DNA of 64,000 nucleotides from Desulforamulus ruminis DSM 2154. GTDB lineage: Bacteria; Bacillota; Desulfotomaculia; Desulfotomaculales; Desulfotomaculaceae. The notes under the pieces are model-generated. The model made no database searches. It saw only the letters and a list, made by a program, of their open reading frames with translations, and had not been told where the DNA came from. How positions within the stretch are numbered: the first letter of the stretch is position 1; each line of letters begins with the position of its first letter. Below, in pieces: positions 1 through 9,953 of this stretch. Both the position numbers and the translations under genes were made by a program. Location of the stretch: the NCBI RefSeq assembly GCF_000215085.1, contig NC_015589.1, positions 62,001-126,000 of the forward strand, read 5' to 3'.

Positions 1-82
1 ATTAAAGCCATTGATTGATCCATGGCCGGATTTGGCATAGCGGAAGGATTTTACTAAATCCCTGCATGGTGGAGGGCCTGCA

Positions 83-1015
83 ATGAAGCTTGAACGGTTG
101 ATTTCTATCCTGGTGATTTTGCTCAGGCGGCAGCGGGTACAGGCGAAGGAACTGGCGGAAATGTTTGAGGTTTCCGTCAGGACCATCCTTCGCGATGTGG
201 AGGCCATAAACCTGGCCGGGATCCCTATTGTTACTTATCAGGGGGCAAAGGGAGGAATCGGCCTTGCGGAAGGCTATCGTCTGGACAAAAGTATTTTGAC
301 CTCCCATGAGATGGCCGCCATCATTACCATGCTCAAAGGGATTGGCATGTCGGTTCCCGATATTGGCCATGAAATTTTGCAGGAAAAGCTGAAAAATACC
401 TTATCCCCGGCCCAGGCTAAATTTCTCGATGCCAAAACCAATCAACTTTTCATTGACTTATCTCCTTGGGGAGGAAATAGGACTCTGGCGGAAAAAGTCG
501 GCATCCTGCGTAAAGCCATAGAAAACTTAACGGAAGTTGAGTTAAAATACACCGATTCATCCGGCGCAAAGACCTTGCGCCGGGTCCAACCCTATTCTCT
601 CGTGCTCAAAGGGCAAAACTGGTACCTGTACGCCTGGTGCCTGCTGCGGGGGGAATTTCGCCTCTTCAAATTGTCAAGAATGAAGGAGATAAATATTTTA
701 GAAACCCGGTTCCAGCCCCAGGAGGTATCGCTGCAGCCATTTCCCTGGGAGGAGGAATGGTCGAGCCCCGGGGGCATGGTTGAGTTGGAGCTGGTTTTTG
801 ACAAGGAAATGGAGGCGGTTGTGGAGGAGTGGTTTGCGGGGAATTTAGTTCAACTGGAAGATGGCAGGATCCGGATTGAAATTTCCCTGCCGGAGAATAA
901 CTGGCTCTATGGGTTTTTGCTCAGTTTCGGCACCGGTGTAGAGGTGATCCGGCCATCCAGGCTGAGGAAGATTCTGGCGGACCAGGCCCGGGGAATACTG
1001 AAAAAATATGTTTAG
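83..1015 (+). CDS. WYL-domain HTH transcriptional regulator (YafY/DeoR-like)
   Basis: A DNA-binding regulator of 310 residues. The first ~60 residues form a DeoR/HTH_11-type winged helix (RQRVQAKELAEMFEVSVRTI, then LRDVEAIN). Residues ~140-310 form a WYL ligand-sensing domain with the diagnostic NWYLYAWC and FRLFKLSRM strings. Length and domain order match the family. The ATG is preceded by GGTGGAGG. WYL proteins bind small ligands or nucleic acid and control the adjacent operon or distant genes. The next gene, a GyrI-like ligand-binding protein, follows after 66 bp in the same direction and may be co-expressed. The ligand and targets cannot be read from sequence. Confidence 0.88.
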   Translation: MKLERLISILVILLRRQRVQAKELAEMFEVSVRTILRDVEAINLAGIPIVTYQGAKGGIGLAEGYRLDKSILTSHEMAAIITMLKGIGMSVPDIGHEILQEKLKNTLSPAQAKFLDAKTNQLFIDLSPWGGNRTLAEKVGILRKAIENLTEVELKYTDSSGAKTLRRVQPYSLVLKGQNWYLYAWCLLRGEFRLFKLSRMKEINILETRFQPQEVSLQPFPWEEEWSSPGGMVELELVFDKEMEAVVEEWFAGNLVQLEDGRIRIEISLPENNWLYGFLLSFGTGVEVIRPSRLRKILADQARGILKKYV

Positions 1016-1081
1016 AAACATGACGGCCTGTTGTCATGTTTGGGGTAGTATAATGGGAGAAAAATGAAGGGAGTCAATGCC

Positions 1082-1543
1082 ATGAACTACCCATGCGAAC
1101 TGTCGGATCAACCGTCTCAGCCGGTGCTTTCCATCCGAACCAGAAGTGCGGTGGAAAATCTGCCCCAGGTGTTGGGCCAGGCTTATTTAACCGTTCTCCG
1201 GTATTTGGCTGAGATCGGGGAGCAGCCCGCAGGCCCGCCCTTTGCGGCCTATTACAATATGGACATGCAGGACCTGGATCTGGAAATTGGCTTTCCGGTG
1301 GCCAAAGCACTAACCGGGCGGAATGAAATTCAGCCTAGTGAAATCCCGGCCGGAAAGCAGGCCACCTGCCTCTATCAAGGACCTTACCGTCAGATAGAAC
1401 CCGCCTATCAGGCACTGATGCAGTGGATCCAGGAGAAGGGTTTGCTGCCAACCGGTGCGGCCTATGAATTCTACCTCAATGATCCCCGGGAAACCCCGGA
1501 GAGTGAGCTTCTGACAAAGATTGCTTTTCCGCTGAAAGGTTAA
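1082..1543 (+). CDS. GyrI-like/AraC effector-binding domain protein
   Basis: A 153-residue stand-alone SRPBCC-like effector-binding domain (GyrI-like, as at the C-terminus of BmrR/Rob). Family signs are VLSIRTRSAVENLPQVLGQAY near the N-terminus, PFAAYYNMD, the DLDLEIGFPVAK strand and a C-terminal YEFYLNDPRETPESELLTKI segment. No HTH is attached, so it probably binds or sequesters a small hydrophobic cation or acts as a hydrolase, as seen for some stand-alone members. ATG 1082 was preferred over ATG 1064 because AAGGGAG lies 8 nt before it. A hairpin terminator follows directly. Confidence 0.8.
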   Translation: MNYPCELSDQPSQPVLSIRTRSAVENLPQVLGQAYLTVLRYLAEIGEQPAGPPFAAYYNMDMQDLDLEIGFPVAKALTGRNEIQPSEIPAGKQATCLYQGPYRQIEPAYQALMQWIQEKGLLPTGAAYEFYLNDPRETPESELLTKIAFPLKG

Positions 1544-1562
1544 AATAAATACACAGCAATGA

Positions 1563-1602
1563 CCAAGGATTCCCGCAGAACGGCGGGAATCCTTGGTTTT
1601 TA
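1563..1602 (+). terminator. Rho-independent terminator
   Basis: A 14-bp stem (CCAAGGATTCCCGC with its complement) and short loop followed by TTTTT, just after the GyrI-like gene. It separates this unit from the ABC-F gene. Confidence 0.85.
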
Positions 1603-1675
1603 TGCTCTTTATGTAAAAATTAAAGGGATCGGGCAGCTTTACCGGACTGCTTATGATATAATATAAACTTGTTGA

Positions 1676-3322
<1,647 letters not shown>

Positions 3323-3363
3323 TCCCAGGAAACGGACCATTTTTGAGAAAATGAGGTGGCCGG

Positions 3364-3696
3364 ATGAACATTCAGATATTCGGCACCAAAGGGTGCCAAA
3401 ATACCCGCAAGGCAGAACGCTTCTTTAAAGAACGGGCCATCCCTTATCATTTTGTTGATTTGAAAGTTCGCGGTTTGAGCAAAGGCGAGCTGAACCGGGT
3501 TGGATCCGTACTGGGTCTGGAAAATCTGATGGACACGAACGGAAAAGAGTATGCCAAACGCAATCTCAAATATATTGTTCATGATACGGAAGAAATGCTG
3601 CTGGCTCATCCATTGCTGTTAAAAACCCCCATTGTCCGCAACGGTTCTCAAGCCACCCTTGGCTATTGTCCGGAAATCTGGCAGAAGTGGGTGTAA
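3364..3696 (+). CDS. ArsC/Spx-family thioredoxin-fold protein
   Basis: A 110-residue ArsC/Spx/YffB-like protein. The N-terminus (MNIQIFGTKGCQNTRKAERF) is the family's beta1-active-Cys-alpha1 unit with a single Cys (GCQNTR) rather than the CxxC of Spx. TPIVRNG is the cis-Pro strand. Such proteins are arsenate-reductase-like thiol enzymes or regulators that contact RNA polymerase; which applies here is not clear. RBS GAGGTGG lies 6 nt before the ATG. It is 41 bp downstream of the ABC-F gene, so the two may be cotranscribed, and a terminator follows. Confidence 0.82.
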   Translation: MNIQIFGTKGCQNTRKAERFFKERAIPYHFVDLKVRGLSKGELNRVGSVLGLENLMDTNGKEYAKRNLKYIVHDTEEMLLAHPLLLKTPIVRNGSQATLGYCPEIWQKWV

Positions 3697-3730
3697 CGAC
3701 GGGTTTGCTGAAAGAGATCGTCCTATAATA

Positions 3731-3777
3731 AAAAGATTCCCACCTGATCAGGGCCGGGAATCTTTTTATTATTTTTT
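3731..3777 (+). terminator. Rho-independent terminator
   Basis: AAAAGATTCCC pairs with GGGAATCTTTTT across a GC-rich loop and is followed by TTATTATTTTTT. It ends the ABC-F/ArsC-like unit. Confidence 0.8.
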
Positions 3778-3863
3778 GAAAGTAAAAAATTTTCTATCCA
3801 AACGAACAGGACTTATTCAATCGGTAGGGAATTATTTAGAAAAATCTAGGAGGTGGTTTGCTC

Positions 3864-4820
3864 ATGGAAGGTCCCAATAAATTAGAGCTGCTTCGAACCA
3901 TGCTGCTGATTCGCAGGTTTGAAGAAAAATTGGAAGACTTGAGCAGGGAACCGGGAAAACTCCACGGCATGATGATCGTCTGCACCGGCCAGGAGGCGGT
4001 GGCGGCGGGAGTGAGCGCGGCTCTGGAGGCCCAGGATGTGATCATCAGCAATCACCGCAGTCACGGTCATTTAATTGCCAAAGGAGCGGAGCCGGACCTC
4101 ATTATGGCCGAAATATTTGGCAAGACCACAGGCTATAACAAGGGGAAAAGCGGTACCCTGCATATCGCGGTTCCGGAAGTAAACGCCCTGTGCACCACCA
4201 CGGTGGTGGGAGGCGGCATTCCCATTGCCGTAGGAACCGCTTTCGCCGCCCAATATGAGAACAAAGATTTTGTGACGGTTTGCTATTTCGGCAACGGGGC
4301 GGCGGATGAGGGAAGTTTTCACGAAGCGTTGAATTTAGCCGCCCTGTGGAATTTGCCGGTAATCTTTCTTTGTGAGAATAACCTGTACTCCGGGGCCCAG
4401 CGGCTGGAGGAGCACACCCGGATTAAAGATTTGGCGGAACGGGCCGGGGCCTATGGCATGGCTTCTGAGATTGTGGACGGCAATGATGTGATGGAGGTAT
4501 ACCAGGCTGCTTTACGGGCCAAAGAGAGATGTCTGGCGGGAGCGGGACCGGTCCTCATAGAATGCAAAACCTATCGCTGGGGCGGTCACAGCACCACCGA
4601 TCATCAGGCTTATCAGCCCCGGGAGGAAATTGCGCAATGGAAGCTGCGGTGCCCGGTTAAACAGTTAAAAGAAGCACTGTTACAAGAGGGCGTTTTGACG
4701 GAAGCCGCCTGGGAGCAGATGGACGCTGAAGTGAAGCGGCAGGTTGATCAGTCGGTACAGTTTGCCGAGGAAAGTCCCTGGCCGGATGTTACCGAGGCCT
4801 TGGAAGATGTGTTTGCCTAG
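3864..4820 (+). CDS. TPP-dependent 2-oxoacid/acetoin dehydrogenase E1 alpha
   Basis: The alpha subunit (318 residues) of a thiamine-diphosphate E1 decarboxylase of the pyruvate/acetoin dehydrogenase family. The TPP/Mg motif is GNGAADEGSFHEALN...CENN, and LIRRFEEKLEDL, CTGQEAVAAG, SNHRSHGHLIAKG and GKSGTLHI are family blocks. Translation is set to ATG 3864, seven bases after AGGAGGTGG, rather than TTG 3858 inside the ribosome site. The beta subunit follows after 26 bp. Neither an E2 lipoyl transferase nor an E3 is encoded nearby, so substrate (pyruvate, acetoin or a branched 2-oxoacid) and partner stay open. Confidence 0.9.
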   Translation: MEGPNKLELLRTMLLIRRFEEKLEDLSREPGKLHGMMIVCTGQEAVAAGVSAALEAQDVIISNHRSHGHLIAKGAEPDLIMAEIFGKTTGYNKGKSGTLHIAVPEVNALCTTTVVGGGIPIAVGTAFAAQYENKDFVTVCYFGNGAADEGSFHEALNLAALWNLPVIFLCENNLYSGAQRLEEHTRIKDLAERAGAYGMASEIVDGNDVMEVYQAALRAKERCLAGAGPVLIECKTYRWGGHSTTDHQAYQPREEIAQWKLRCPVKQLKEALLQEGVLTEAAWEQMDAEVKRQVDQSVQFAEESPWPDVTEALEDVFA

Positions 4821-4846
4821 GTAAATAATCTTGGGAGGTTAAACTT

Positions 4847-5824
4847 ATGCTACAAATAACCATGGGTGAAGCGGTAAAGCAAGCCTTGCAGGAAGAGATG
4901 CGCCGGGATGAGCAGGTTTTTGTGGCCGGAGAAGGAGTGGGTGTGGGGATTCACAGTAACCCTAAATTTCCCACCTTTGGTCTGCTGGAAGAGTTTGGTC
5001 ACCGGCGGGTAAAGGATACACCGGTTTCCGAGGCGGCCATAGCCGGTTTGGCGGTAGGCGCCTCCGTAATGGGTTTGCGGCCGGTGGTGGAGATCATGTT
5101 TAATCCCTTCTTCACCATTGCTTCCGATCAAATTGTCAATCATGCAGCCAAGCTGCGTTATCTTTCCGGGGGAAAGAGCCAGTTTCCGCTGGTGGTGCGC
5201 ATGAAGTCCGGAGCGGGGATCGGAGCCGGCTGCCAGCACTCCCATAATCTGGAGGCATGGCTGGCCCATTGTCCGGGTCTTAAGGTGGTTATGCCCGGGA
5301 CCCCTGCGGATGCCAAAGGGCTGCTGAAGTCTGCCATCCGGGAGGATAACCCAGTCATCTTTATTGAAGATATGGTTTTATATTTTGTGCCGGGACCCGT
5401 GCCGGAGGAGGAATACACCATTCCCATTGGCCTGGCCGAGGTCAAGAAGCCGGGCCGGGATGTTACCCTGGTTACCTGGTCTAAGATGCTGGGCGTTGCT
5501 TTTAAAGCAGCCGGTCAATTGGAAAAGGAAGGGATCAGCGTAGAAATTGTGGACTTAAGGACACTGGTTCCCCTGGATGAAGAGACCATTTTAAAATCCG
5601 TGGCCAAAACCGGCTGCCTGGTGGTGTTACACGAAGCCACCCGAACCGGCGGGTTTGGTGCAGAGATCGCGGCTCTGGTGGCGGAAAAGGCCTTTATGCA
5701 TCTTAAGGCGCCGGTAAAGAGGATTGCGCCTCCGGATATTCCGGTTCCTTACAGCAAGCCTTTGGAGCAGTTTTATATCCCCAATGAAAATACCGTTGTT
5801 GAGGTAATCAAGGACATGGTTTAA
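4847..5824 (+). CDS. TPP-dependent 2-oxoacid/acetoin dehydrogenase E1 beta
   Basis: The E1 beta subunit (325 residues), transketolase central plus C-terminal domains. Family blocks: GEGVGVGIHSNPKFPTFGLL, DTPVSEAAIAGLAVGA, EIMFNPFFTIASDQIVNHAAK, KSGAGIGAGCQHSHNLEAW, the VDLRTLVPLDEETI loop and LHEATRTGGFGAEIAA. It forms an alpha2-beta2 heterotetramer with the upstream product. The ATG has GGGAGG upstream. The gene order E1a-E1b is that of acoAB/pdhAB, but the operon ends here. Confidence 0.9.
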   Translation: MLQITMGEAVKQALQEEMRRDEQVFVAGEGVGVGIHSNPKFPTFGLLEEFGHRRVKDTPVSEAAIAGLAVGASVMGLRPVVEIMFNPFFTIASDQIVNHAAKLRYLSGGKSQFPLVVRMKSGAGIGAGCQHSHNLEAWLAHCPGLKVVMPGTPADAKGLLKSAIREDNPVIFIEDMVLYFVPGPVPEEEYTIPIGLAEVKKPGRDVTLVTWSKMLGVAFKAAGQLEKEGISVEIVDLRTLVPLDEETILKSVAKTGCLVVLHEATRTGGFGAEIAALVAEKAFMHLKAPVKRIAPPDIPVPYSKPLEQFYIPNENTVVEVIKDMV

Positions 5825-6203
5825 TTTAGACGAAAACATTCAGGGCATCACAAACCAACCTTATTTTGGGCCGCCATAGGCCTGGATTAGGGGGAAATCC
5901 GAACAAGGGAGAAAGGACTCTCACCATCACTGGTGAGAGTCCTTGGCTATTCCCTGCAAAAATGTTTTTTCCGTGAGCAGTGGGCAAGGATCCCCTTGCC
6001 GCGGCAGAAGTGCACCAATCTATCATGAGACATAAGATGGTAATTTTTTAAAATAATAAAAGGATGATTCCTCCAATTACTTTTTAAAAGTAATTTCATG
6101 GATCCCGGTTTTTCCGAATACATTTTAGTCGATAGGTGATATAATCCCCAGTAACAGCCGGTTATTTTTTTAAGGAATTAAAAAAGTTTGGAGGAGAATC
6201 GCT
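5825..6203. other. Intergenic region with a perfect 14-bp palindrome
   Basis: About 380 bp without a convincing gene. Positions 5913-5926 and 5931-5944 are perfect inverted repeats around a TCAC loop, but no T-run follows, so it is not a canonical terminator. A possible -10 (GATATAATCC) near 6138 precedes the oxidoreductase gene. Nothing else was recognised. Confidence 0.5.
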
Positions 6204-7196
6204 ATGTCCTATTTACTTAAGCCATTACAAGTGGGTACCCTGGCATTAACCAATCGTCTGGTGATGCCGCCCATGGCTACGGCCAAGGCTGAACCGGATG
6301 GGAAAGTGAGCCAGGAGATTCTGGACTACTATGCTGAAAAATCCGAGGGAGGATATATTTCACTCATCATCATTGAACATAGTTTTATAAAACCGGAGGG
6401 AAAAGCCAGTATAAAGCAACTTTCCGTTGCGGAGGATGGCATGGTTGAAGGGTTAAAGAAACTGGCCAAGGTGATTCACGGCAATGGCTCCAAGACTATG
6501 ATGCAGCTTAACCATGCCGGAAGTGCTGCCCTTGAAGAGGTGATCGGAACCACTCCGGTAGCTCCCTCGGCAGTGGCCAATCCACGCAGGGGGGATAGGC
6601 CTCGTGAACTCACCCGGCAGGAAATTGCAGAGATTATTGAAGCCTTTCAAAATGCCGCCCGGCGTGCCAAAGAAACCGGGTTTGACGGGGTTGAAATCCA
6701 CTCCGCCCATGGTTATCTGCTGAACCAATTTTTATCCCCGCTGACCAATCGGCGTTCGGATGAGTATGGCGGGGATATTCATAACCGCATCCGTATTCAC
6801 CTGCAAGTGATTGAAGCCGTGCGGGCGGCGGTGGGGGAAGATTTTCCCCTTTTGCTGAGGTTAGGGGCTTCGGATTTTATGGCCGGTGGGACCACCCTTG
6901 AAGACAGCCAGATTGCTGCCAAAGAATTTGCCAAGGCGGGGATCACCATACTGGATATTTCCGGCGGTTTCTCCGGCTATAATGTGCCGGGACTTACGGG
7001 GCAAGGTTATTTTGCACCATTGACAGAAGCCATTAAAAAGGTGGTGCCCATTCCGGTCATTCTTACGGGTGGTATTACCGAGGTTCGGGTTGCCGAGCGG
7101 TTACTGGCCGAAGGAAAGGCCGATTTGATTGGTGCGGGCAGGGCCATACTGAACGATTCCCAATGGGCCAAAGGTGCGGTAGAAAGTCTTCGTTAA
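6204..7196 (+). CDS. NADH:flavin oxidoreductase, Old Yellow Enzyme family
   Basis: A single-domain FMN TIM barrel of 330 residues, the length of OYE/YqjM-type enzymes and lacking the Fe-S and FAD domains of 2,4-dienoyl-CoA reductase. The N-terminal LTNRLVMPPMATAKAEPDG is the family start. GVEIHSAHGYLLNQFLSP followed by TNRRSDEYGG is the substrate/FMN signature. VILTGGITEV and DLIGAGRAIL bind the FMN phosphate. It reduces activated C=C bonds with NAD(P)H; the natural substrate is unknown. RBS GGAGGAG lies 8 nt before the ATG. It appears monocistronic. Confidence 0.9.
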   Translation: MSYLLKPLQVGTLALTNRLVMPPMATAKAEPDGKVSQEILDYYAEKSEGGYISLIIIEHSFIKPEGKASIKQLSVAEDGMVEGLKKLAKVIHGNGSKTMMQLNHAGSAALEEVIGTTPVAPSAVANPRRGDRPRELTRQEIAEIIEAFQNAARRAKETGFDGVEIHSAHGYLLNQFLSPLTNRRSDEYGGDIHNRIRIHLQVIEAVRAAVGEDFPLLLRLGASDFMAGGTTLEDSQIAAKEFAKAGITILDISGGFSGYNVPGLTGQGYFAPLTEAIKKVVPIPVILTGGITEVRVAERLLAEGKADLIGAGRAILNDSQWAKGAVESLR

Positions 7197-7450
7197 AGGC
7201 AGTGCCCGGTGAAAGATAAAAGACCCCTTGAGCAGACTGGAAAAGCAATTTCTTCCAAAGAGATACTTGAGATACGTCAAAAAGAAACAATGATAGACTT
7301 TTTTAGGGATTATTTTTATAATATTAAAAGGATTATCAGTAAAGGTAAAGTTTACCACATGGGATCCGGTGGTTTTGGGGCTAGCGAAGGGGAAATGGGT
7401 ATTTGCAGGACATTAGAAGGACACTTATTTTAGTGTTAAGCAGAAAGAAA

Positions 7451-7483
7451 AGCTGCTGCCAATTGGTAGCAGCTATGTTTTTA
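7451..7483 (+). terminator. Terminator hairpin
   Basis: AGCTGCTGCC and GGTAGCAGCT form a 10-bp stem with loop AATT, followed by ATGTTTTTAA. It separates the oxidoreductase from the response-regulator gene. Confidence 0.65.
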
Positions 7484-7558
7484 ATATGATAAAGGTTCTG
7501 TACATATTTAAACTTATAAAATCCCTACGTATGGGCTGTTTGCCCTGGGAGGGAAGGT

Positions 7559-9001
7559 ATGAATGTAAACGTACTAATTGTTGATGGTGAACGGCAAATC
7601 CAAACTCTTTTTAAAAGGATTCTGGGAAGTCAGGTATACCGGGTTACCGCGGTAGATGATGCCAAGTCCGCCTACCTAAAATTAGCGCAAAAAAATTTTA
7701 AGGTGGCCATGATAAATTTTAAGCTGCGGGATACTACAGGATTGGATTTACTCCAGTATATCAAAAATGTTCAGCCAGAATGCCGTTGTATCATTATGAC
7801 CGGTTATGGCTCGATTGAAACGGCAATACGGGCCATTCAATTGGGGGCTTACGATTATCTGGAGAAGCCCTTTGAGTCGCTGGAAAAGGTGCGGAGGATC
7901 GTTCAAAGCGTTGGTGATTTCGGAGAGAAAGAGTCAAATCATACCGAGTTTGAAAGCATACGGAGTTGTGCGGATACCGTGGGCATGGTGATTGGCAACA
8001 GCAAAGAGATGCGAAAAGTAATCACCACGGCCTATAAAATCGCCAATAAAAAAGTAAATGTATTGATTTCCGGTGAAACAGGGACTGGAAAAGATGTGCT
8101 GGCCAGATTTATTCATGCCGCCAGCGACAGGAAAAACAATCTTTTTGTGCCCATAAACTGCGGCGCCCTGCATGAAAGTCTGCTGGAAAGTGAATTGTTT
8201 GGTCATGAAAAGGGAGCTTTTACCGGGTCCAACGGAACCCGAAAAGGTATCTTTGAATTAGCCAATAAGGGAACACTCTTTTTAGATGAATTGTCTGAAG
8301 CCAGCCAGGCCATCCAGGTAAAGTTGCTTAGAGTACTAGAAACCGGTGAATTTTTGCGTTTGGGTGGTGAAAAACCCATCAAGACCGACGTAAGAATTAT
8401 TACTGCCACCAATGCCAACATCGAGAACCTGGTAAGAAGCCGTAAATTTAGAAAGGATCTATATTATCGTTTAAATGTGGTACGGTTGGATTTAATCCCG
8501 CTGAGACAAAGAAGCGAGGATATTATCGAATTCGTCAAGCATTTTGCCGAAAAAGTTGCCGCTAACTATAATCATCCCACCCCCCCTCTTTTTACCGAAC
8601 TGGCTTTACATGTACTACAATGTTATCCCTGGTATGGCAATGTTCGGGAGCTATACAGCATTATTCAAAAAATTGTTTTAAAAGATGTCTCCGGGGTCAT
8701 TGACATTAAACATTTACCAAAAGACATTATTAATAGCTTTAGCAGGCAGAATGGCCAGAATCAAAGTAATTTTTCACCACAAAAATTTAAAATTCAAAGG
8801 CTAAAGGGTATCATTCATAGTTTAAATGGGTTGAACAACCCCCAACTGGAAGGCAAATCCTCCTTTCATCCCAGACTGCTGCAGGATGTGGAAAAAGAAT
8901 ACATTGAAAGAACCATAGAATATTATAACGGCAATGTTACTTTAGCCGCCAGGGCCCTGGGGATCAGCAGAGCAACATTATATCGCAAAATTAAACAATA
9001 A
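7559..9001 (+). CDS. NtrC-family sigma-54 activator with degenerate receiver
   Basis: A 480-residue protein: receiver ~4-115, AAA+ sigma-54 domain ~145-375, Fis-type HTH at the C-terminus (LAARALGISRATLYRKIK). The AAA+ part has Walker A GETGTGKD (172-179) and sigma-54 loop GAFTGS (219-224; usually GAFTGA). The receiver keeps Asp9, Thr81 and Lys103, but the phospho-acceptor position reads MINFKL, so Asp is Asn53, and the acidic pair is VDG rather than VDD. Phosphorylation is therefore unlikely and another input is probable. A sigma-54 promoter lies just downstream at 9145, making the following chemosensory genes the likely target. RBS GGGAGGG precedes ATG. Confidence 0.93.
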   Translation: MNVNVLIVDGERQIQTLFKRILGSQVYRVTAVDDAKSAYLKLAQKNFKVAMINFKLRDTTGLDLLQYIKNVQPECRCIIMTGYGSIETAIRAIQLGAYDYLEKPFESLEKVRRIVQSVGDFGEKESNHTEFESIRSCADTVGMVIGNSKEMRKVITTAYKIANKKVNVLISGETGTGKDVLARFIHAASDRKNNLFVPINCGALHESLLESELFGHEKGAFTGSNGTRKGIFELANKGTLFLDELSEASQAIQVKLLRVLETGEFLRLGGEKPIKTDVRIITATNANIENLVRSRKFRKDLYYRLNVVRLDLIPLRQRSEDIIEFVKHFAEKVAANYNHPTPPLFTELALHVLQCYPWYGNVRELYSIIQKIVLKDVSGVIDIKHLPKDIINSFSRQNGQNQSNFSPQKFKIQRLKGIIHSLNGLNNPQLEGKSSFHPRLLQDVEKEYIERTIEYYNGNVTLAARALGISRATLYRKIKQ

Positions 9002-9052
9002 ATGTATTGTTTTGAGAAATAAAACTATTTATATGTCGAAAATTGCCTTTTG

Positions 9053-9083
9053 AAAATAAAGCTATAATAGCTTTATTTTTTTA
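9053..9083 (+). terminator. Rho-independent terminator
   Basis: An 11-bp stem (AAAATAAAGCT with AGCTTTATTTT, loop ATAAT) followed by a T-rich tract. It ends the activator gene ahead of the sigma-54 promoter. Confidence 0.75.
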
Positions 9084-9144
9084 TTTATAGCCGAATTCAA
9101 GCATCTCCGGCCTTTTATAAAGCTTTTTTTTAATTCTTAAAGGT

Positions 9145-9161
9145 TTGGCATTTATTTTGCT
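9145..9161 (+). promoter_or_regulatory. Sigma-54 (-24/-12) promoter
   Basis: TTGGCATTTATTTTGCT carries the invariant GG and GC separated by exactly 10 nt and matches TGGCAC-N5-TTGC at all but one core base. The predicted transcript would start near 9172, 29 nt before the ATG at 9201. No clear tandem activator site was seen upstream. Confidence 0.82.
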
Positions 9162-9200
9162 GTTAGAAACAATGGATTTGAACTGAATGGGGTGAGATAA

Positions 9201-9416
9201 ATGCATAACCATGAAAGGGTGCAGAGGGAATTGGCTCAGGAGTACATACCCATGATCAAAGATTCGCTTACCGTTATCATCAGTAATTTGCAACTTTTGT
9301 CCGAGGAAAAGCCGGACCATCCCGCAATCAACCGGTATCTGGAACTGATTGATGAAGCCAGAAAGATTAACAGGGCTATTGATGTACTCTTCTCTTTAAG
9401 GCCTGGGATGAAGTAA
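9201..9416 (+). CDS. Small helical protein resembling a histidine-kinase DHp segment
   Basis: A 71-residue soluble, helix-rich protein. Residues ~15-70 (IKDSLTVIISNLQLLSEEKP, then NRYLELIDEARKINRAIDVL) resemble the two-helix dimerisation/phosphotransfer domain of sensor kinases, but the position of the phospho-His in H-E-L-R-T-P-L-T appears to be Pro and no ATPase domain is attached. It could be a dimerisation or docking partner for the Asp-less receiver protein or for CheW; this is inference. A good ribosome site (GGGGTGAG) precedes ATG. It is the first gene of the sigma-54 transcript, with cheW 105 bp downstream. Confidence 0.6.
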   Translation: MHNHERVQRELAQEYIPMIKDSLTVIISNLQLLSEEKPDHPAINRYLELIDEARKINRAIDVLFSLRPGMK

Positions 9417-9521
9417 AGGAAAATCAACCTTTGCGGATAAGGCCGTGATGATTGACGGTCATTTGAAGGGGGTGAAAAAGCTGTGTTGGTCAGGTCTTTA
9501 TAAGAAAGGAGGTATTAACAA

Positions 9522-9935
9522 ATGTCCACGAACCAGGTGATCGTCTTTGAGTTGGGGGATATACGTTATTGTGTTGATATTCTGAAAACGCAGGAAATCA
9601 TGCGTATGGTGGAAGTAACCCCGGTCAATGAGGAGAATGACAAGGCCAAGGGAATTATTAATCTGCGCAACGAATTGATTCCAATTATCAACACCGCTCA
9701 TCTGCTGAGATTGTCTGAACAGGCGGAAAGTAATGAAACCCGGATTATTGTAGTAGAGTCGAATAAAAAAAAGGTAGGTTTAATTGTCGACCGGGTTTTG
9801 GAAGTAGGTACATATACCCTGGAGGAAATGGAAGAAATGAAGGCCGTTGCTTCCGCGGATACCTCTTTTATCAGGGGAATTATTAAGAAAAAAGAACACT
9901 TGTGGTTAATGTTAAATCTAGACCAAATAGCATAA
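9522..9935 (+). CDS. cheW: CheW-like chemotaxis coupling protein
   Basis: A 137-residue single CheW domain: VIVFELGDIRYCVDILKTQE at the start, the GIINLRNELIPIINT core and the IIVVESNKKKVGLIVDRVLEV strand pair. CheW couples chemoreceptors to the CheA kinase at the membrane. It sits between the DHp-like gene and the chemoreceptor, so receptor and adaptor are co-expressed; cheA is not in the window and must be supplied elsewhere. AAAGGAGG lies 9 nt upstream of the ATG. Confidence 0.92.
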   Translation: MSTNQVIVFELGDIRYCVDILKTQEIMRMVEVTPVNEENDKAKGIINLRNELIPIINTAHLLRLSEQAESNETRIIVVESNKKKVGLIVDRVLEVGTYTLEEMEEMKAVASADTSFIRGIIKKKEHLWLMLNLDQIA

Positions 9936-9953
9936 ATATTCGGGGGTGCAAAA

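Noticed and set aside
7209-7433. 74-codon open frame after the OYE gene
   Set aside because: Weak ribosome site, GTG start, no recognisable domain; likely chance.
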